A stretch of DNA of 64,000 nucleotides from Prostheceraeus crozeri (taxonomy: Eukaryota > Platyhelminthes > Polycladida > Euryleptidae). Made by a program: the position numbers and the translations under genes. The DNA is taken from contig CAJQUW010003173.1 in NCBI GenBank assembly GCA_907163375.1, positions 1 to 64,000 on the forward strand, in the 5' to 3' direction. This document shows, in pieces, positions 1 through 11,629 of the stretch; positions within the stretch are counted from its first letter, which is position 1, and the number at the start of each line of letters is the position of its first letter. The notes under the pieces are model-generated. The model had not been told where the DNA came from, ran no database searches, and saw nothing but the letters and a program-made list of their open reading frames with translations.

Positions 1-775
1 TGTTGACTGCATCACAGGATGAAAATTCAACTGAAAGTAAGAAAATAAAGATATCCATGATTTTCATGGATCTATGGTAACTCGCAGTCGAAGTCTTTAG
101 TATCTAGAATTGTATTGTCAGATATCTTTATTATAGGTCAAACATATGACGTAGAAATATAAGTTTGGAGAACATCGTATGAGTAGAGTTTGCTTCTTTG
201 GAAAATTGGGCGTAATTTTGTTGACACTCTGCATATATGCATGGAGAGGTGGTTCCATAACTTTTAGCCGCTCTTGCGCTTTCTTGTTTCTAAATCATTT
301 GAATGGGAGTGATATCCCATCGCGACATATATTGACATCTCCCTTGATTGAGCAACCAAAGTGCATGCATGCAATGTTGCAGTGAGGGCCAAGTGTGGGT
401 TAACAGCGCAGAATAACAAGACGTCGTGTCGACTAATCTTTATTCTGTGGTCAAAAGAGCATTTTATTCGAGAATTCGTACGAAAAGTACATGTGATATT
501 TACTTAACTACCAGCTAAATATTCATAAAACAAAATGTAGAAAAAGTACAAATAGCCATGAAAAATATAAAGCAATTTCCATGATAGCGTCGTGAAAGTG
601 CATCGTAGTGTGTTAGGCCAGGCGAGTTATATTTGAAGTTGGAATAAATTACAATCACAGGGGAGGTCATAGATCTCGCATATGGCAGGAAGAGTGTCAA
701 CTCAAAAAAGTCGGCTGAAAATCAAAAATTTATTCAGTTTTTTTGCAAAGATTGTTCCTGAGCTCTAAACATGCA
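1..775. other. Intergenic, nothing recognised
   Basis: AT-rich sequence with only short open frames (179-385 plus, 515-700 minus) that resemble no family I know and have no supporting splice or repeat context. Confidence 0.6.
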
Positions 776-1346
776 TGTGATTAATAAAATAATGTCCATG
801 TACAATGTAATTGATTCATACCAACATGCTTAATAAGGCGGTGAAGACACGATGGTACAAGATTGAAAATTTTAAGCAGGTTTTACGTACCTAGCTCTCA
901 TGATCAACACAAAGAATTTGAAGGCATTGCAATAAACCGTCCATTTGATGAAGTCCACGTGAGTTTATGTAACTTTCATACTGCGGAATACGTACAATTA
1001 GATGTTCACGTTGATCATGGTGATTTTTAATGTAAAAAAACAAACTGCAAGTGAAAACTTTACTTTGCAAATATCATGAAAGAACTTCTACATTTAAGAT
1101 AAGTCTTCTAAGTTTTTTAGTATTCTAAGCCTATGTGATTAATCAAATAATGTCCATGTACAATGTAATTGATTCATACCAACATGCTTAATTAATAAGG
1201 CGGTGAAGACACGATGGTACAAAATTGAAAATTTTAAGCAGGTTTTAGGTATAGCTCTCATGATCAACACAAAGAATTCTACATTATCATGAAAGAACTT
1301 CTACATTTAAGATAAGTCTTCTAAGTTTTTTTTAGTATTCTAAGCC
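776..1346. repeat. Imperfect tandem direct duplication
   Basis: Unit 1 is 776-1131 and unit 2 is 1134-1346. Both begin TGTGATTAAT and end TATTCTAAGCC, and they match closely at both ends. The second unit lacks about 140 bp from the middle of the first. This is a local duplication followed by an internal deletion. No coding potential is seen. Confidence 0.85.
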
Positions 1347-3662
1347 GATGATGAACTGTGGGTGATATGTCTCGATCATTGAGAGCGTGCTCCTCCAAAG
1401 ACAAGTGGACTATCTACTGTCTTTGTGCTCCGCTACTGCTCACCTCTATTTGGTCAATTGAACTACAAGCGTATAAAAATTGCGAACAAAGTTTTTCGTC
1501 GTGCACATCGCATAATTTGCCAAATGAAATAACATGAAGGCGTCAAATTCATCGCTGTGTCACTTCCAGCATCACCTATTTAACTTTCATCGAGTTCTGT
1601 AATTTCTTTTCGTACGATGGAGAGAAACTGTCGTTAAAGCAACGTAATAGAATTGTTGATAAACGGAGTTTGGCCCTTGATTAATGTATTCTGAAATATT
1701 ATTCAGATTTTCAGAAATACTTCATTATGAAGTAATCCAATCGGAAATTATACTTCATTCCATTATTTTTTACTTCTTTACGCACGTTTTTACGTTTAAA
1801 AACACTGTTTGGGAATGAAAACCCATTTTTCACAAAGAGCTCAACAGCAATTAGGAAGCTGATTTTGGTTGCAGGCTCATCTGACCACCTTCTTCATTCT
1901 ATCTCACAACAGGCGTTTGGATACACTGCCAGGCGTCGTAATTGTTTTACTGTTTTTTTCTACAATGATCTGCATGCAACGCATCGTAGAATGACTTGAA
2001 CTATTTTTCCTTCCTACCTTCTTCCTAACTCTAGCTATAGCAAACCCAGCAGCAGCGTACAACTGTATTATGATTGTATTGTCATTTTCATTTTCCTCTA
2101 TAAAATGCATAATTATTATGTATTGCAATAGCGCGGAGCGCACTCCTAGACCATGCCTTCGCTCCATAATTGTGTCTTATTTCTGCAGGAGACAGTCTGA
2201 ATAGTAGAGTATTTAAATTGCTAATTTGACGCTATCATAATTTCAATTAATTTTCGAAAATTCACCGTATGCCGGTATGTAGGCTAGTATGACTACAGAA
2301 TGCTTGCATTGTCGCCTATCAAATAAAATAGTTTTTGCAATGGAAGCCTTCACGAAAAGTTTTCATGAGAACTCATGAAAATAATTGCAATTACTTTTCG
2401 GTCAACACTGTTCATTATCACGCATTTTGAATTACCTTACTCTCCTCCTTCTAATTGCTGATCGGAAAATGTAAATCAGAAAACTAGTACTATTAATTTC
2501 CTCTCGGAGCACATAAATTCTTCAAAAAGCCACAGTTTAGATCTTTAAATCAATTTGAACCTTAACGGAGATGCCATTGCAATCGTAATAAAGTCTCCTA
2601 TAGATGCCACAAGTCTAGATATCCCAGCACTGGATCTTCAGTTTGAATCGTAGAGAGATGTGAGGCAAGCGCACTTGGGGGGATAGAAAGATGGCAATTT
2701 CATATCAAAGCTACAAGCGTAGTCCATTTTCCGGGAGTAGTAGTGATTGACTTTTGCATATCCGTCAAGAAAGAGAAATGTTGAGAAAACAAATTGTGCA
2801 TTGCCGGCATTTATCTTAAGTAATTGCAAAGCAATTGAAATGTAATTGAAGAAAAACAGAGTAATTTGTAATTCTAATTTCATGAGTAATTGACACAAGT
2901 CTGCAATTGATGTACCACTACTATGCAAGATGTTGAAAATAGACATACGGTGCAATCACAGTTCAGTATCCTATCATGACAAAAAGGGTCTATTAATGGT
3001 AATACCGAATGCTCTCAGGAAACGTGGCGAGGCTAAGAAGGCATCAATAACTAAGTGCCAGAAAAATAAATTCTGAAGTATGAAAAAGCAACTGCTAATT
3101 TATCATTGAGATTTTTATGAGAAACTCATGAAATTTGATGAGATATTTCCAAATCCGCATGAAATTTCACAAGACCTGTATGAGAAACATGTCATAAAAA
3201 TCATGAGGAAATTTTGTGAGGGAGGGGTCTACAATATTATTCAAATGAAAAAATAGAGCTTAATTCAATGAGTTATAAAATCATACTCAAATCAAAACCA
3301 ATAAACTTGAATTGATCCACATACATGATTCTTACCATTTCCAACAATTCTGACCCTTGAATGCATTCTGCTAGTTAATAATTTAGAAAAGTGCATACTT
3401 CCATCTAGCCTATTGGAAAAATAGGCTGTTAACTGAATATGTTACCAAATTCGAAAATTGAGCCAAAGAAGCAGAATAAGTTTTGAATTTTTTTGGTTGA
3501 AGACTAAAATTATCATCCTGTTTATGAAAGCTCGTTAACCATCTATACTTTATCTCAGTTTATTGAGCTAAATGTATTATAATTAGAAAAGTTTCATTAT
3601 GTTCATTGCTTTTTATGCTATTTTTCTGGCTTTATTAGTGTTATGTTATTCATGGCTTTCCC
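1347..3662. other. Intergenic, one possible repeat relic
   Basis: No gene recognised; open frames at 1904-2167 and 2638-2955 (minus) look like chance. On the minus strand, 2780-2935 resembles the central part of a dispersed repeat seen better at 26.2, 29.7 and 33.3 kb (shared TGTCAATTACTCA word), but the match is weak. Confidence 0.45.
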
Positions 3663-3769
3663 CAGTCAACCCGTACACGTGTAATACACTTGTTTTTTGG
3701 TGCAGATTTTTGGTGTAGATGAAAATACACAGCTTTTACTCGTGTAATGAACGTGTACGGATTGACTGT
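3663..3769. repeat. Short inverted repeat (MITE-like hairpin)
   Basis: Arms 3663-3690 and about 3738-3769 are imperfect reverse complements built on CAGTCAACCCGTACACG, separated by about 45 bp. The size and lack of coding sequence fit a miniature inverted-repeat element. No clear target duplication was found. Confidence 0.6.
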
Positions 3770-4814
3770 GTCATGCCCCTGAAATATTGAAATCCTACAG
3801 ACATTATACATGTACACGTATATGCATATAATTAAAGGAATAATGCTTAAATCTTATATTCTCAAGTATCGAACTGATTGTAGCTTTCGACTTGTAGTAT
3901 CGGGTCTGAAGCTTTTGCAGTTTGTTTGTAAAGAGACGAATGTAGTCCCGCTCGGATCCAGATTTCTGCATACTTCTGGCGATGAATTCCTCAGATATCG
4001 AACCTTTTCAGGTTAAGAAGAATAGCGTCCTGTAGAGTATGACATTACTAAGATAGAGAGGAAATGGCAATGGTTGCGAGTCAGTTCTTCAGATCATAAT
4101 ACACCAGGGAACAACTGAGAATTCAGCAATAGAATTGTTATCTAAACTAATTGATGTAGGCTCCTACTTCCAAGTAAATGTGTCCTTGATTTTATTTCCT
4201 AAAAAGCGGAAAAACAACAAAAAATTGTAAAGTTTCCTCATAATTTCTATAACCTGTATTCTGAGTAGGCCTACCTAAACTGTTTGTCATCGCTAGCTAT
4301 CAGTAATTTTGTATGTTACTGAGCCATGTCGGCGAAAGTTTCCGTCAGTAGCTTTGAATATTGTGTGAAGATGAATTTTCAAAACTGTTCGATATTTTTC
4401 AGCCAATAAGTTTTAGTATGAAAGTCGTTAATGCTGGTTCCACCCTACCAACTATAATTCCACTTCAAAGCTACGCACGTATAAGTGGCTTGTTTTCTAA
4501 TTTTTAGAGCAATTCTCGAATTCTACTCTTCATTGTGAGAAACGTGGTTCGCAAAGATGCTACGTCACCCACAAACATGTCAGCTGATGTTGACATGTGC
4601 TGATACATGTATACCACGTATCCTGAAGTGATATGCAAATGTATTATTGCACTTGTATTCGTTTATTTACCTCTTGAATCTCTTATCAATCTCATAACTA
4701 TCATCATTTTAAAGGCTTATTCCACATTTAAATGCTGCAAGTTAGAAGCATCAGATACTCGACAGCTTGTGTGAGCGGTTAGCTATATTACATGAAGTTC
4801 ACTTTCAATTCAGC
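3770..4814. other. Upstream flank of the pseudoGTPase-pseudokinase gene
   Basis: No coding exon recognised. It holds the region just upstream of the open frame at 4815. An in-frame stop lies at 4743. A pyrimidine-rich run ending in CAG at 4811-4813 could be a splice acceptor, so an upstream 5' exon cannot be excluded. No TATA box was identified. Confidence 0.4.
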
Positions 4815-7298
4815 ATGCATTCCGGTAATGATTGTCAGGTGACAGTCCGACCAGTTCAGCCTCAAATGTCGCCCATACATTGGAATAGCGACTGTCTGCT
4901 GAATTCATTTCTTCACGAATTTCACAATGATGACGACATCGAATGGCAAAAACGATGGAGGACAGCGTTTCATCAACATATCATCCCGCTTTTCCACAAG
5001 AGACGCCGGTTATTAAGACTTGTTGATGAATTGCTGAAACAGTGGAAGTTTTATCCAAAAGAGATCCTCAACCCCGCAATATCCACTGAGGATTGGTGGT
5101 CGAAACTTGATCATCTTCAGACTTATCTTAATTCAGCACATGCTAATCTTCTATTTTCTGCCATTGACTCATCTGGAGAAAACATTCTCAACGACATACT
5201 TGCGTATGAATTATTTCTTCAATTTCCAGTCAAGGCAAAAAGCACAGTAGCGTTGACAAAAGTATCTTTGAATGATCTTGATGGGCATCTAAACTCTGCT
5301 GTCGGAGTAGTTTTTATTTTGCCAATTCATGAGTGGAACAGTGACATTAATGATGAAATAAAGAAATCTATTGAGAAAGTGGAAGCAAATTTTGATCGAT
5401 TTGGGTCAGTCAGTGATCAAAGTGTTCTGTTTCTATTCAATCATTGGGATGTAACGTTGATAAAATTTCCCGAATATGCAAAAGCGTATCAAAATAAATA
5501 TCTTCAGCAACTACAGCAGATTTGGCCATCAGCTAAACTCAATGAAAACGTATTTTTCCTATCAGCCAAGCATGTGTCCTGTTCATCAGACATTTCAAAA
5601 AGTACAGAAATTCTAAGAGGAGCAGTCTCTAATCTCTTTGTTCGTGCAATGACTGTGCAGCTTGATACCGCCTTCAAATGGGTGTCCGACATTGTTAAAA
5701 CGGTTGAAAAAGAAATCAGAAAACGCATAAGAAAAGTATTCACTATATTTGACAAAAGCGAAAGTAAGAAGCACGAATTATTTTCACTGATAAAACAATT
5801 GCCAAAGACTGCAAAACTTCGGTCAAAATTTCGTCAAAATTTTGGTGACAATTTGCCTCGTGTCTTTCGAAAACGCGATTGTGATGCATTTATTAGAAAG
5901 GTCAGTCACTCAAGTCTTGAAATTTTAACGAAAGAGTTTGACGCATTGATGAAAATAAGAAGCCACGAAGAATTGACGGAGGTACTTCAGCAATATTCAA
6001 ATCAAGATACTTCATTAGTCGATGAAATAAGTGACCTAACAAAATCAATTTATTCGTCATCATTAAGAAATAACGAAGCTTCATTCACAATGTGTTATTT
6101 CCAAAAGCATGACCAAGAGAATGGAAGAAGTGGCAACCGAAATCAAGAGATATGTGAATTAAAGAAAAATATGATAATGAAATTACAAGAGCATAAAGTG
6201 GAGACCAAAACGAAAGGAGAAAAATTTGACGTCGTTCAATTTCTTGTTAAGATATTATCAAAAATGACACATGTCATTCAAGAACGAGTGGAGGATCAAG
6301 TCTCCTTATTAAATAAAAACTGTCAAAAGCTGTCTTCCGAAATAAACAATTTTCAAAATATTCATAAAACTATTATTTTGCTCTCGAATGAAATTTCAAA
6401 ATATCAATTTGATTTCAGTGATTGCAATCAATTCGATAAGTTTAGATTTGAAGATGCTGAACGAAGACAGTCACTTTCAAAAATATTTACTAAATGGTTG
6501 CCTCGAAAGAGAGAAGTTGTCATCCATATTGGGAAAGCTCTGCATTCCCAAAGTGCATTCGATGTGATTGATGCATACAAGAGTGCTTGGAAAATCTTGT
6601 CTTTTACAAATCACGCAAATATCTTGCAGTTCTATGGACTTACAAAAGTGCGTCATGATGAAATAGCTTTTGTATCAGACACATACGAGGGATCTCTGGA
6701 GGATTTTCTACAAAATAGCAAGATCAGTAATTCGCATGCTTTTCTTTCAAGCTCAGTCTTGGAGAATTCTAAGTCATCCAATTTGACGAATGATATTGTG
6801 AACCAACTTCTTGAGACAATGCAATTTGTACATCGAAAAGGGTTTGTATTGAGAGAACTGTGTCTGAACAACATTTTCTATCGGTTTCAAAACTCAAAAA
6901 TTCATCTCAAATTCTTCTCATTTGCTCGCTTTGATGAATTGAACATTACTGCATTTTGGTCCGATGACTTGCTCTTGCACATTTACTCAAGTCCTGAGAC
7001 AAGGAAGTATCATATATGTGATTCCAAGTCAAACATATTTACACTTGGTTTATTGTTATTTGGAATTTGTACCAGACAATCTTTCTTTCAAGACACATGT
7101 TTAAACGATCTTGACGAACTGTTTTATGAGAATTTAACCGTTGACATCGAAATTCCAATTCCGGAATTTTATAAAAGGATGATCCAGGAGTGTATTGCGT
7201 GGGAACGAGAATTTCGTATAAACATCAACGAGTTATGTATGGAATTTTTGCAATTAAATCAAACAGATGAAGCATTTGCAAATAAATCTATTTCATAG
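4815..7298 (+). CDS. Mitofusin/DSTYK-like pseudoGTPase fused to pseudokinase
   Basis: I chose the first ATG (4815) after an in-frame stop, giving 827 residues; an acceptor-like CAG at 4813 means this could instead be a terminal exon. Residues 50-100 are helical and basic. At 119-124 SSGENI sits where mitofusins have the Walker A SSGKSS, so the P-loop lysine is lost, and no DxPG motif follows. The G4 and G5 motifs survive: NHWD at 209-212 (mitofusin NRWD) and FFLSAK at 247-252. Helical, lysine-rich segments fill about 280-540. The last 260 residues have a protein kinase fold, but VAIK is VVIH (568-571), HRD is LRE (679-681), DFG is FFS (700-702) and APE is SPE (726-728); only the catalytic-loop Asn (686) remains. 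Human DSTYK has a comparable layout, a degenerate N-terminal GTPase-like region before a kinase. I infer a scaffold or membrane-associated signalling protein without catalysis. The function is unknown. No intron is visible, so a retrogene origin is possible. Confidence 0.75.
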   Translation: MHSGNDCQVTVRPVQPQMSPIHWNSDCLLNSFLHEFHNDDDIEWQKRWRTAFHQHIIPLFHKRRRLLRLVDELLKQWKFYPKEILNPAISTEDWWSKLDHLQTYLNSAHANLLFSAIDSSGENILNDILAYELFLQFPVKAKSTVALTKVSLNDLDGHLNSAVGVVFILPIHEWNSDINDEIKKSIEKVEANFDRFGSVSDQSVLFLFNHWDVTLIKFPEYAKAYQNKYLQQLQQIWPSAKLNENVFFLSAKHVSCSSDISKSTEILRGAVSNLFVRAMTVQLDTAFKWVSDIVKTVEKEIRKRIRKVFTIFDKSESKKHELFSLIKQLPKTAKLRSKFRQNFGDNLPRVFRKRDCDAFIRKVSHSSLEILTKEFDALMKIRSHEELTEVLQQYSNQDTSLVDEISDLTKSIYSSSLRNNEASFTMCYFQKHDQENGRSGNRNQEICELKKNMIMKLQEHKVETKTKGEKFDVVQFLVKILSKMTHVIQERVEDQVSLLNKNCQKLSSEINNFQNIHKTIILLSNEISKYQFDFSDCNQFDKFRFEDAERRQSLSKIFTKWLPRKREVVIHIGKALHSQSAFDVIDAYKSAWKILSFTNHANILQFYGLTKVRHDEIAFVSDTYEGSLEDFLQNSKISNSHAFLSSSVLENSKSSNLTNDIVNQLLETMQFVHRKGFVLRELCLNNIFYRFQNSKIHLKFFSFARFDELNITAFWSDDLLLHIYSSPETRKYHICDSKSNIFTLGLLLFGICTRQSFFQDTCLNDLDELFYENLTVDIEIPIPEFYKRMIQECIAWEREFRININELCMEFLQLNQTDEAFANKSIS

Positions 7299-7350
7299 CA
7301 AATCTGATTTTACAAGGAATTAAACATAATCTAATTGAATACAAAGATGA

Positions 7351-7557
7351 TGAGATTTGAACGAATTCAAAAGGATATAGTCTACGACCGAAATTGTATT
7401 TAATAATAAAAGACAATGCGCGACGCTTCGCCTTTGGCTTATTCATGTGCTTAATGTAAGACTATATCCTTTTGAATTCGCTCAAATCTTCCCGAAGCTC
7501 ATTTTCAAATCAATTGCTCATAATCATCCCGACCGATGACCTCATCTCTTATTTCTC
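7351..7557. mobile_element. 207-bp hairpin insert with 14-bp flanking repeats
   Basis: The segment is bracketed by identical 14-bp words GAATACAAAGATGA at 7337-7350 and 7558-7571, as expected of a target duplication. Inside are inverted arms of about 32 bp (7353-7384 and 7457-7490), core GAATTCAAAAGGATATAG, separated by about 70 bp. The family is unknown; a 14-bp duplication is long for a cut-and-paste MITE. It lies just 3' of the gene and may fall within its 3' UTR. Confidence 0.6.
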
Positions 7558-7571
7558 GAATACAAAGATGA

Positions 7572-7820
7572 AATGATGCCACAAAAATAACCATTATTCA
7601 AGAAGGGCAGCGGGCATAGGCATTTGGACTGGGCGAATCTGAGCGGCCAGCCCCGGTACCGCGACAAATTAAATATACAAGTCCTGGAATCGGAAACAAT
7701 CACTCAAAATCTGCGAGTGTCTTAGCGTGTGGACTTACTTAGTAACTTACTTGGATTAGTGAGGTAAAATTGCCAGCAGCCTTTGATTTTTTGGGGAATA
7801 ACTACCGTTTATTGCCATTA
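7572..7820. other. Intergenic, nothing recognised
   Basis: Slightly GC-richer sequence before the hAT target duplication. No feature found. Confidence 0.6.
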
Positions 7821-8378
7821 CTTCTAATCAGGGTTGGCTTTTTGCCGGCTAAAACTGGTTTTTGCCACTAAGTGGTAAAAACCAGGTAAAAACCGGCTAA
7901 AACCAAAATTCCGAGAAATCAGTCTATTTCTTCACGAAATGATCGACAGCAAGTTGGGGTTTAAGTATTACGGTGCATGCGGTTTTGCAGTTTGCAACTC
8001 CTATCTTCCAAAACATGACATTCATTCTGTGATGGAACCACATGATATGTTTTTATAACGAACGACAAACGATGTTGTCTTTGTTTACGATTGCTCTGCC
8101 CTTTTCTTGTGAGTCAAGGTCGGTTCACATCCATCTGTATTTTTACACAGAAGTAGTGGTTCTGTATTACAGAACGCCGGTTCTGTTTTACAGATGGCTC
8201 CCAGTCTTGGCATCGTATCGATTTCAAAATCCAGAGCAACTAAAGCGATTCACAATACTCTGTATAACACGTATGGATTTTGCTTTCGCGTCACTTTCTA
8301 GTTCGTCATGATTGTGGAACGTAAGACATACTGAAAGTTCTCATCGCACTGCATCACATCTACGCGATTCATAGCAAG

Positions 8379-9617
8379 TTGAGGAGAAGAAGAAGAAGCT
8401 GGTGGATTCGTCCAGCTTTTCAACGTCGACTTGATTGCAATGAATTCTGCAAGTTTATTCCTCATATTCGCGACAACGATGAAGAGATCTTCTTCAAGTA
8501 TTTTCGCATGTCTAGGGATAGATACAGTCATCTTCTATCTCTGGTTTCTCAGCAAATCAAAAAGTCATCCTTTCGAGAGCCTGTCTGTCCAGATGAAAGA
8601 TTGACCATTACCTTGGTATATTTGTCAAGTGGGTGCTCCCAACAAGACCTGTCATTTCGTTTCCAACGAGGACGCTCCATGATAAGTAATATTTTGAGAG
8701 AAACCGCCAAAGCACTATGGGAGGTCCTCTCACTAGAGTATCTGACCTGTCCGAGGACAAAGGAAGAATGGAAGACAATCGGTCGTGGTTTCTGACAACG
8801 TTGGAATTTTCCTAACGCTCTGGGTGCTATTGACGGGAAGCATTTTCACATCATATGCCCAGGATCATCAGGATCGGAATTCTTCAACTATAAACATAGA
8901 TTCAGCTCGCTTGTTTTAGCAATGTGTGACTCGAACTACGTTTTCACATACGTTAGTGTTGGAAGTGCTGGCAGGGAAGGAGACGCTGGTGTTTTTGCGG
9001 GATATGACCTCCTGCTATCGTTGGAGAACAATCTTCTCAATATTCCTCCAGATGAAAAGGTACCGGTACGCGGAAGTGACGCAGAGTTACCATATGTAAT
9101 AGTGGGGGATGAAGCCTTTCCGCTGAAATCCTTTCTGATGCGGCCTTATCCACACCGTGGACGAAGGGCTTCTACATCACGAGAAAGCTCTACTTCCTAC
9201 CGAGAAAAATTCTTCAACCATCGGCTTTCACGAGCACGCAGAATGATAGAAAATAGCTTCAGAGTATTAACTGCACGTTGGAGACTTTTCAGCCATCCAG
9301 TCAATTCAAATATTGAAAATTGTGAGGCGTTTATAAAAGCAGCTTTCGCCTTGCATCATTATTTTCAAATTGAAAAATCCGGTTTTGAGGATGAATCAAA
9401 ACAATACATTCCTTCTGATTTCGTTGATCGTGACGATCCCAATGGTGAGGTCATTCCCGGAACATGGAGAAACTTTGCCAATACTGGTGACACTACTGAA
9501 ATTAGACGAATGGGATCCAATAATTCCGCACGCAGCTTGAGTAGAGTGAGAGATAAATTTGCTGAATTTTTCATTTCTCCATGTGGGGCTGTTCCCCAGC
9601 AGAATCAATGCATCTAA
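8379..9617 (+). pseudogene. PIF/Harbinger transposase, one in-frame stop
   Basis: This is a HARBI1-type DDE transposase that would cut and join the element ends. The frame is continuous from about 8379 to 9617 except for one TGA at 8793-8795, where relatives have a sense codon just before RWNFPNALGAIDGKH. The catalytic triad is visible: Asp in GAIDGKH, Asp in VIVGDEAFP and Glu in RRMIENSFRVL. The N-terminal half has the helix-rich segment typical of the family (CSQQDLSFRF region). No ATG is evident at the 5' end; the frame stays open upstream of 8379, so the start is uncertain. The rest of the frame is well kept, suggesting a fairly young copy. Confidence 0.88.
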
Positions 9618-10403
9618 TAGACTTTCTATTTTTAGATGAGGACCTATACATGTACATTGTGTATAGCAGCTTCATGTAAGTGCATTGGTTTATGTTGCTT
9701 TCGTCTTTATAGTGCACGTGAGGTGCGCAGCCTCCCTTTGTTATGATTGACTATTCGATTTCAGTTGAGAAACATACATATATATTAAACGGAATATAAA
9801 ATTTTCATTGTTTTGGTACAGCCGAAATCCATCTATATCATTTGGTCAAACAGATATACTAAAAAATCCTAAGTACAGTGTACCTATATCCACCATCTAT
9901 CCAGAAATTTAATCAAAAAATATGGTGGTTTTAAAAACATAATATAAGAAGTTTAAAACTATCAAAAGTATGGAATTTCATATTGACTTAAGCTTAGCAA
10001 TTCGTGCTGTACATTTGTAGCTATCCATGAAAAAGGAATCAGATTTAAAGTATTGCCCTTATTGAATTGCATCATCATCCATAGGTCTACTAGATATGAA
10101 ATCGGATGTGTGATATTAAATTGTGATCATTATAAGCCTCCTTGCCAGATGATTACATACGGACTCATGGTTATATACATACGTATGCCCATCCCGTGCT
10201 TACAGATTAAGGGCCTAAAATGCAACATAGTATAATCGACTTATCATATTTTAATATTCGCGAGGTTTTTTGATTGCCCAGTAAAGTAAGATGTACAAAA
10301 TCACGCTTTCCAATTGAGAAAAATGCAAATTTATTTAAGCTACATTACGATAGACTCATTAGATTTTGAGAAATGTATGAAGTGTCAGGTGTCATATCGC
10401 CTA

Positions 10404-11071
10404 CTATTTCAGGGCTAATAATTCCAGCTCGTATACTGTGTGCTCTTGGTGTTTAAACATTGCGAATTGTCGGAGATTGTCCGGCATATTTCGAAGTTCC
10501 TCGACCAGTAGTTCCGCGTACTTCGCACTTTCGTCCTTCTTATCGTTTTTAAGAAGATCAACACACAAGTTCAACATGTCATCCATCTTCCCCTCAATGG
10601 ATGACTTACACGCAGATCGCTGACGCTTTCTTGATGGTGCTATCTCTTTCGAAGAGCTGGAATCTTCATCGCCGTGGCCCGATAAGTTCGAGTTGTTGAG
10701 ATCAACAGATTAAGTTAGGGAGAAGCTTCTTTGGGAGATTTGACGAAGTATTCCGTCGCACTATGAAGGAGTCGAGGAACTTCATCTGTTTGAAGATATG
10801 GTTTACATGAATGCAGATTTTTTGTATCTTCAGCTGATTGCCCGCTTGTTGTCTTCTTAAAGCGCGAATATCCACCTCGTAAGTATTGAAATCGAGATTG
10901 ACATTGTTCCGGATTTTCTCCTCCGATAGCTGTGTTTATGTCAGTCCAGTCACATCGTCGTTTGTTGATGTCTTTATAATCCGATGATTGTGTGTCATAC
11001 AATAGTTTACGAGACTCAACTTCGATCATGAGCAATTCATCGAATTGAAGGTGCAGTTGTTTCTTCGTCAT
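10404..11071 (-). pseudogene. MADF-BESS (Myb/SANT-like) partner of the Harbinger transposase
   Basis: The second Harbinger protein binds DNA and helps import and target the transposase. From the ATG at 11069-11071 the first 118 residues form a MADF domain (FDELLMIEVESRKLLYD, then CDWTDINTAIGG and CQSRFQYLRGGY). A second frame (about 10404-10690) supplies an acidic-serine linker and a BESS-like C-terminal helix region (YAELLVEELRNMPDNLRQF). The two parts are out of frame near 10700-10715, so the copy has either a small indel or an unrecognised short intron. It is convergent with the transposase gene. Confidence 0.75.
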
Positions 11072-11629
11072 CTTGCTTCGAGTGCGTAGACTCTCACTTT
11101 ATGCACGCTTCTCAACGGCGTCTATGTCAGCTAATCTCAGCCAATCAACGTCAGCTACAAACCCTGTGTTCTGTAAAAGTTGAACGTCGACCAACTCGTC
11201 TGTTTTCAATGAAATTCCTGTTCTGTGTTCACATAAGGAGGATGACTCACCGCCACAAACCCTTTCTGTTTTACAGAATAGATGTTCTGTAAAAACAGAA
11301 CGCAATCTGTATTACAGAACTAAAAATACAGAGCGATGTGTACCGGCCTTTAAGAACAAATGTGGACTTCAGCACCATTTTGGCTCTTTGGTTCATGTAA
11401 CAGAAGTTGTTGGATACTCGCAGAATTATCATCAAATGAATGAAAAAATGAAAAAATATATATGAATATAACTGCTTTATACATAGAATAAAATTAAGCA
11501 AGCCACTTTCTTCATGTGGACCAGCTTTAATAATCCCACTGTCATTCTTCTGTGTTGATTGTTCAGCAAGAATGTAGAGTGTATTTTAAAGATGTATTAA
11601 GTGTATTTTATTAAGATGTTACTAAACTT

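Larger units (their letters stand above)
8117..11349. mobile_element. PIF/Harbinger DNA transposon nested in hAT copy 1
   Basis: Terminal inverted repeats of about 30 bp: the left starts AGGTCGGTTCACATC and the right, reverse-complemented, starts AGGCCGGTACACATC, both continuing to CTCTGTATTTTTA. The flanking trinucleotides are TCA (8114-8116) and TTA (11350-11352), consistent with one TTA duplication carrying a single change. It carries convergent genes, a DDE transposase (plus) and a MADF-BESS protein (minus), the two-gene layout usual for this superfamily. Subterminal palindromes of the form TTCTGTATTACAGAA occur at both ends. Comparison with the hAT copy at 20.9 kb, which lacks this block, confirms the insertion. 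Confidence 0.92.

Noticed and set aside
7353-7490. Hairpin as a transcription terminator
   Set aside because: This is eukaryotic DNA; an inverted-repeat insert with flanking duplication is the better reading.
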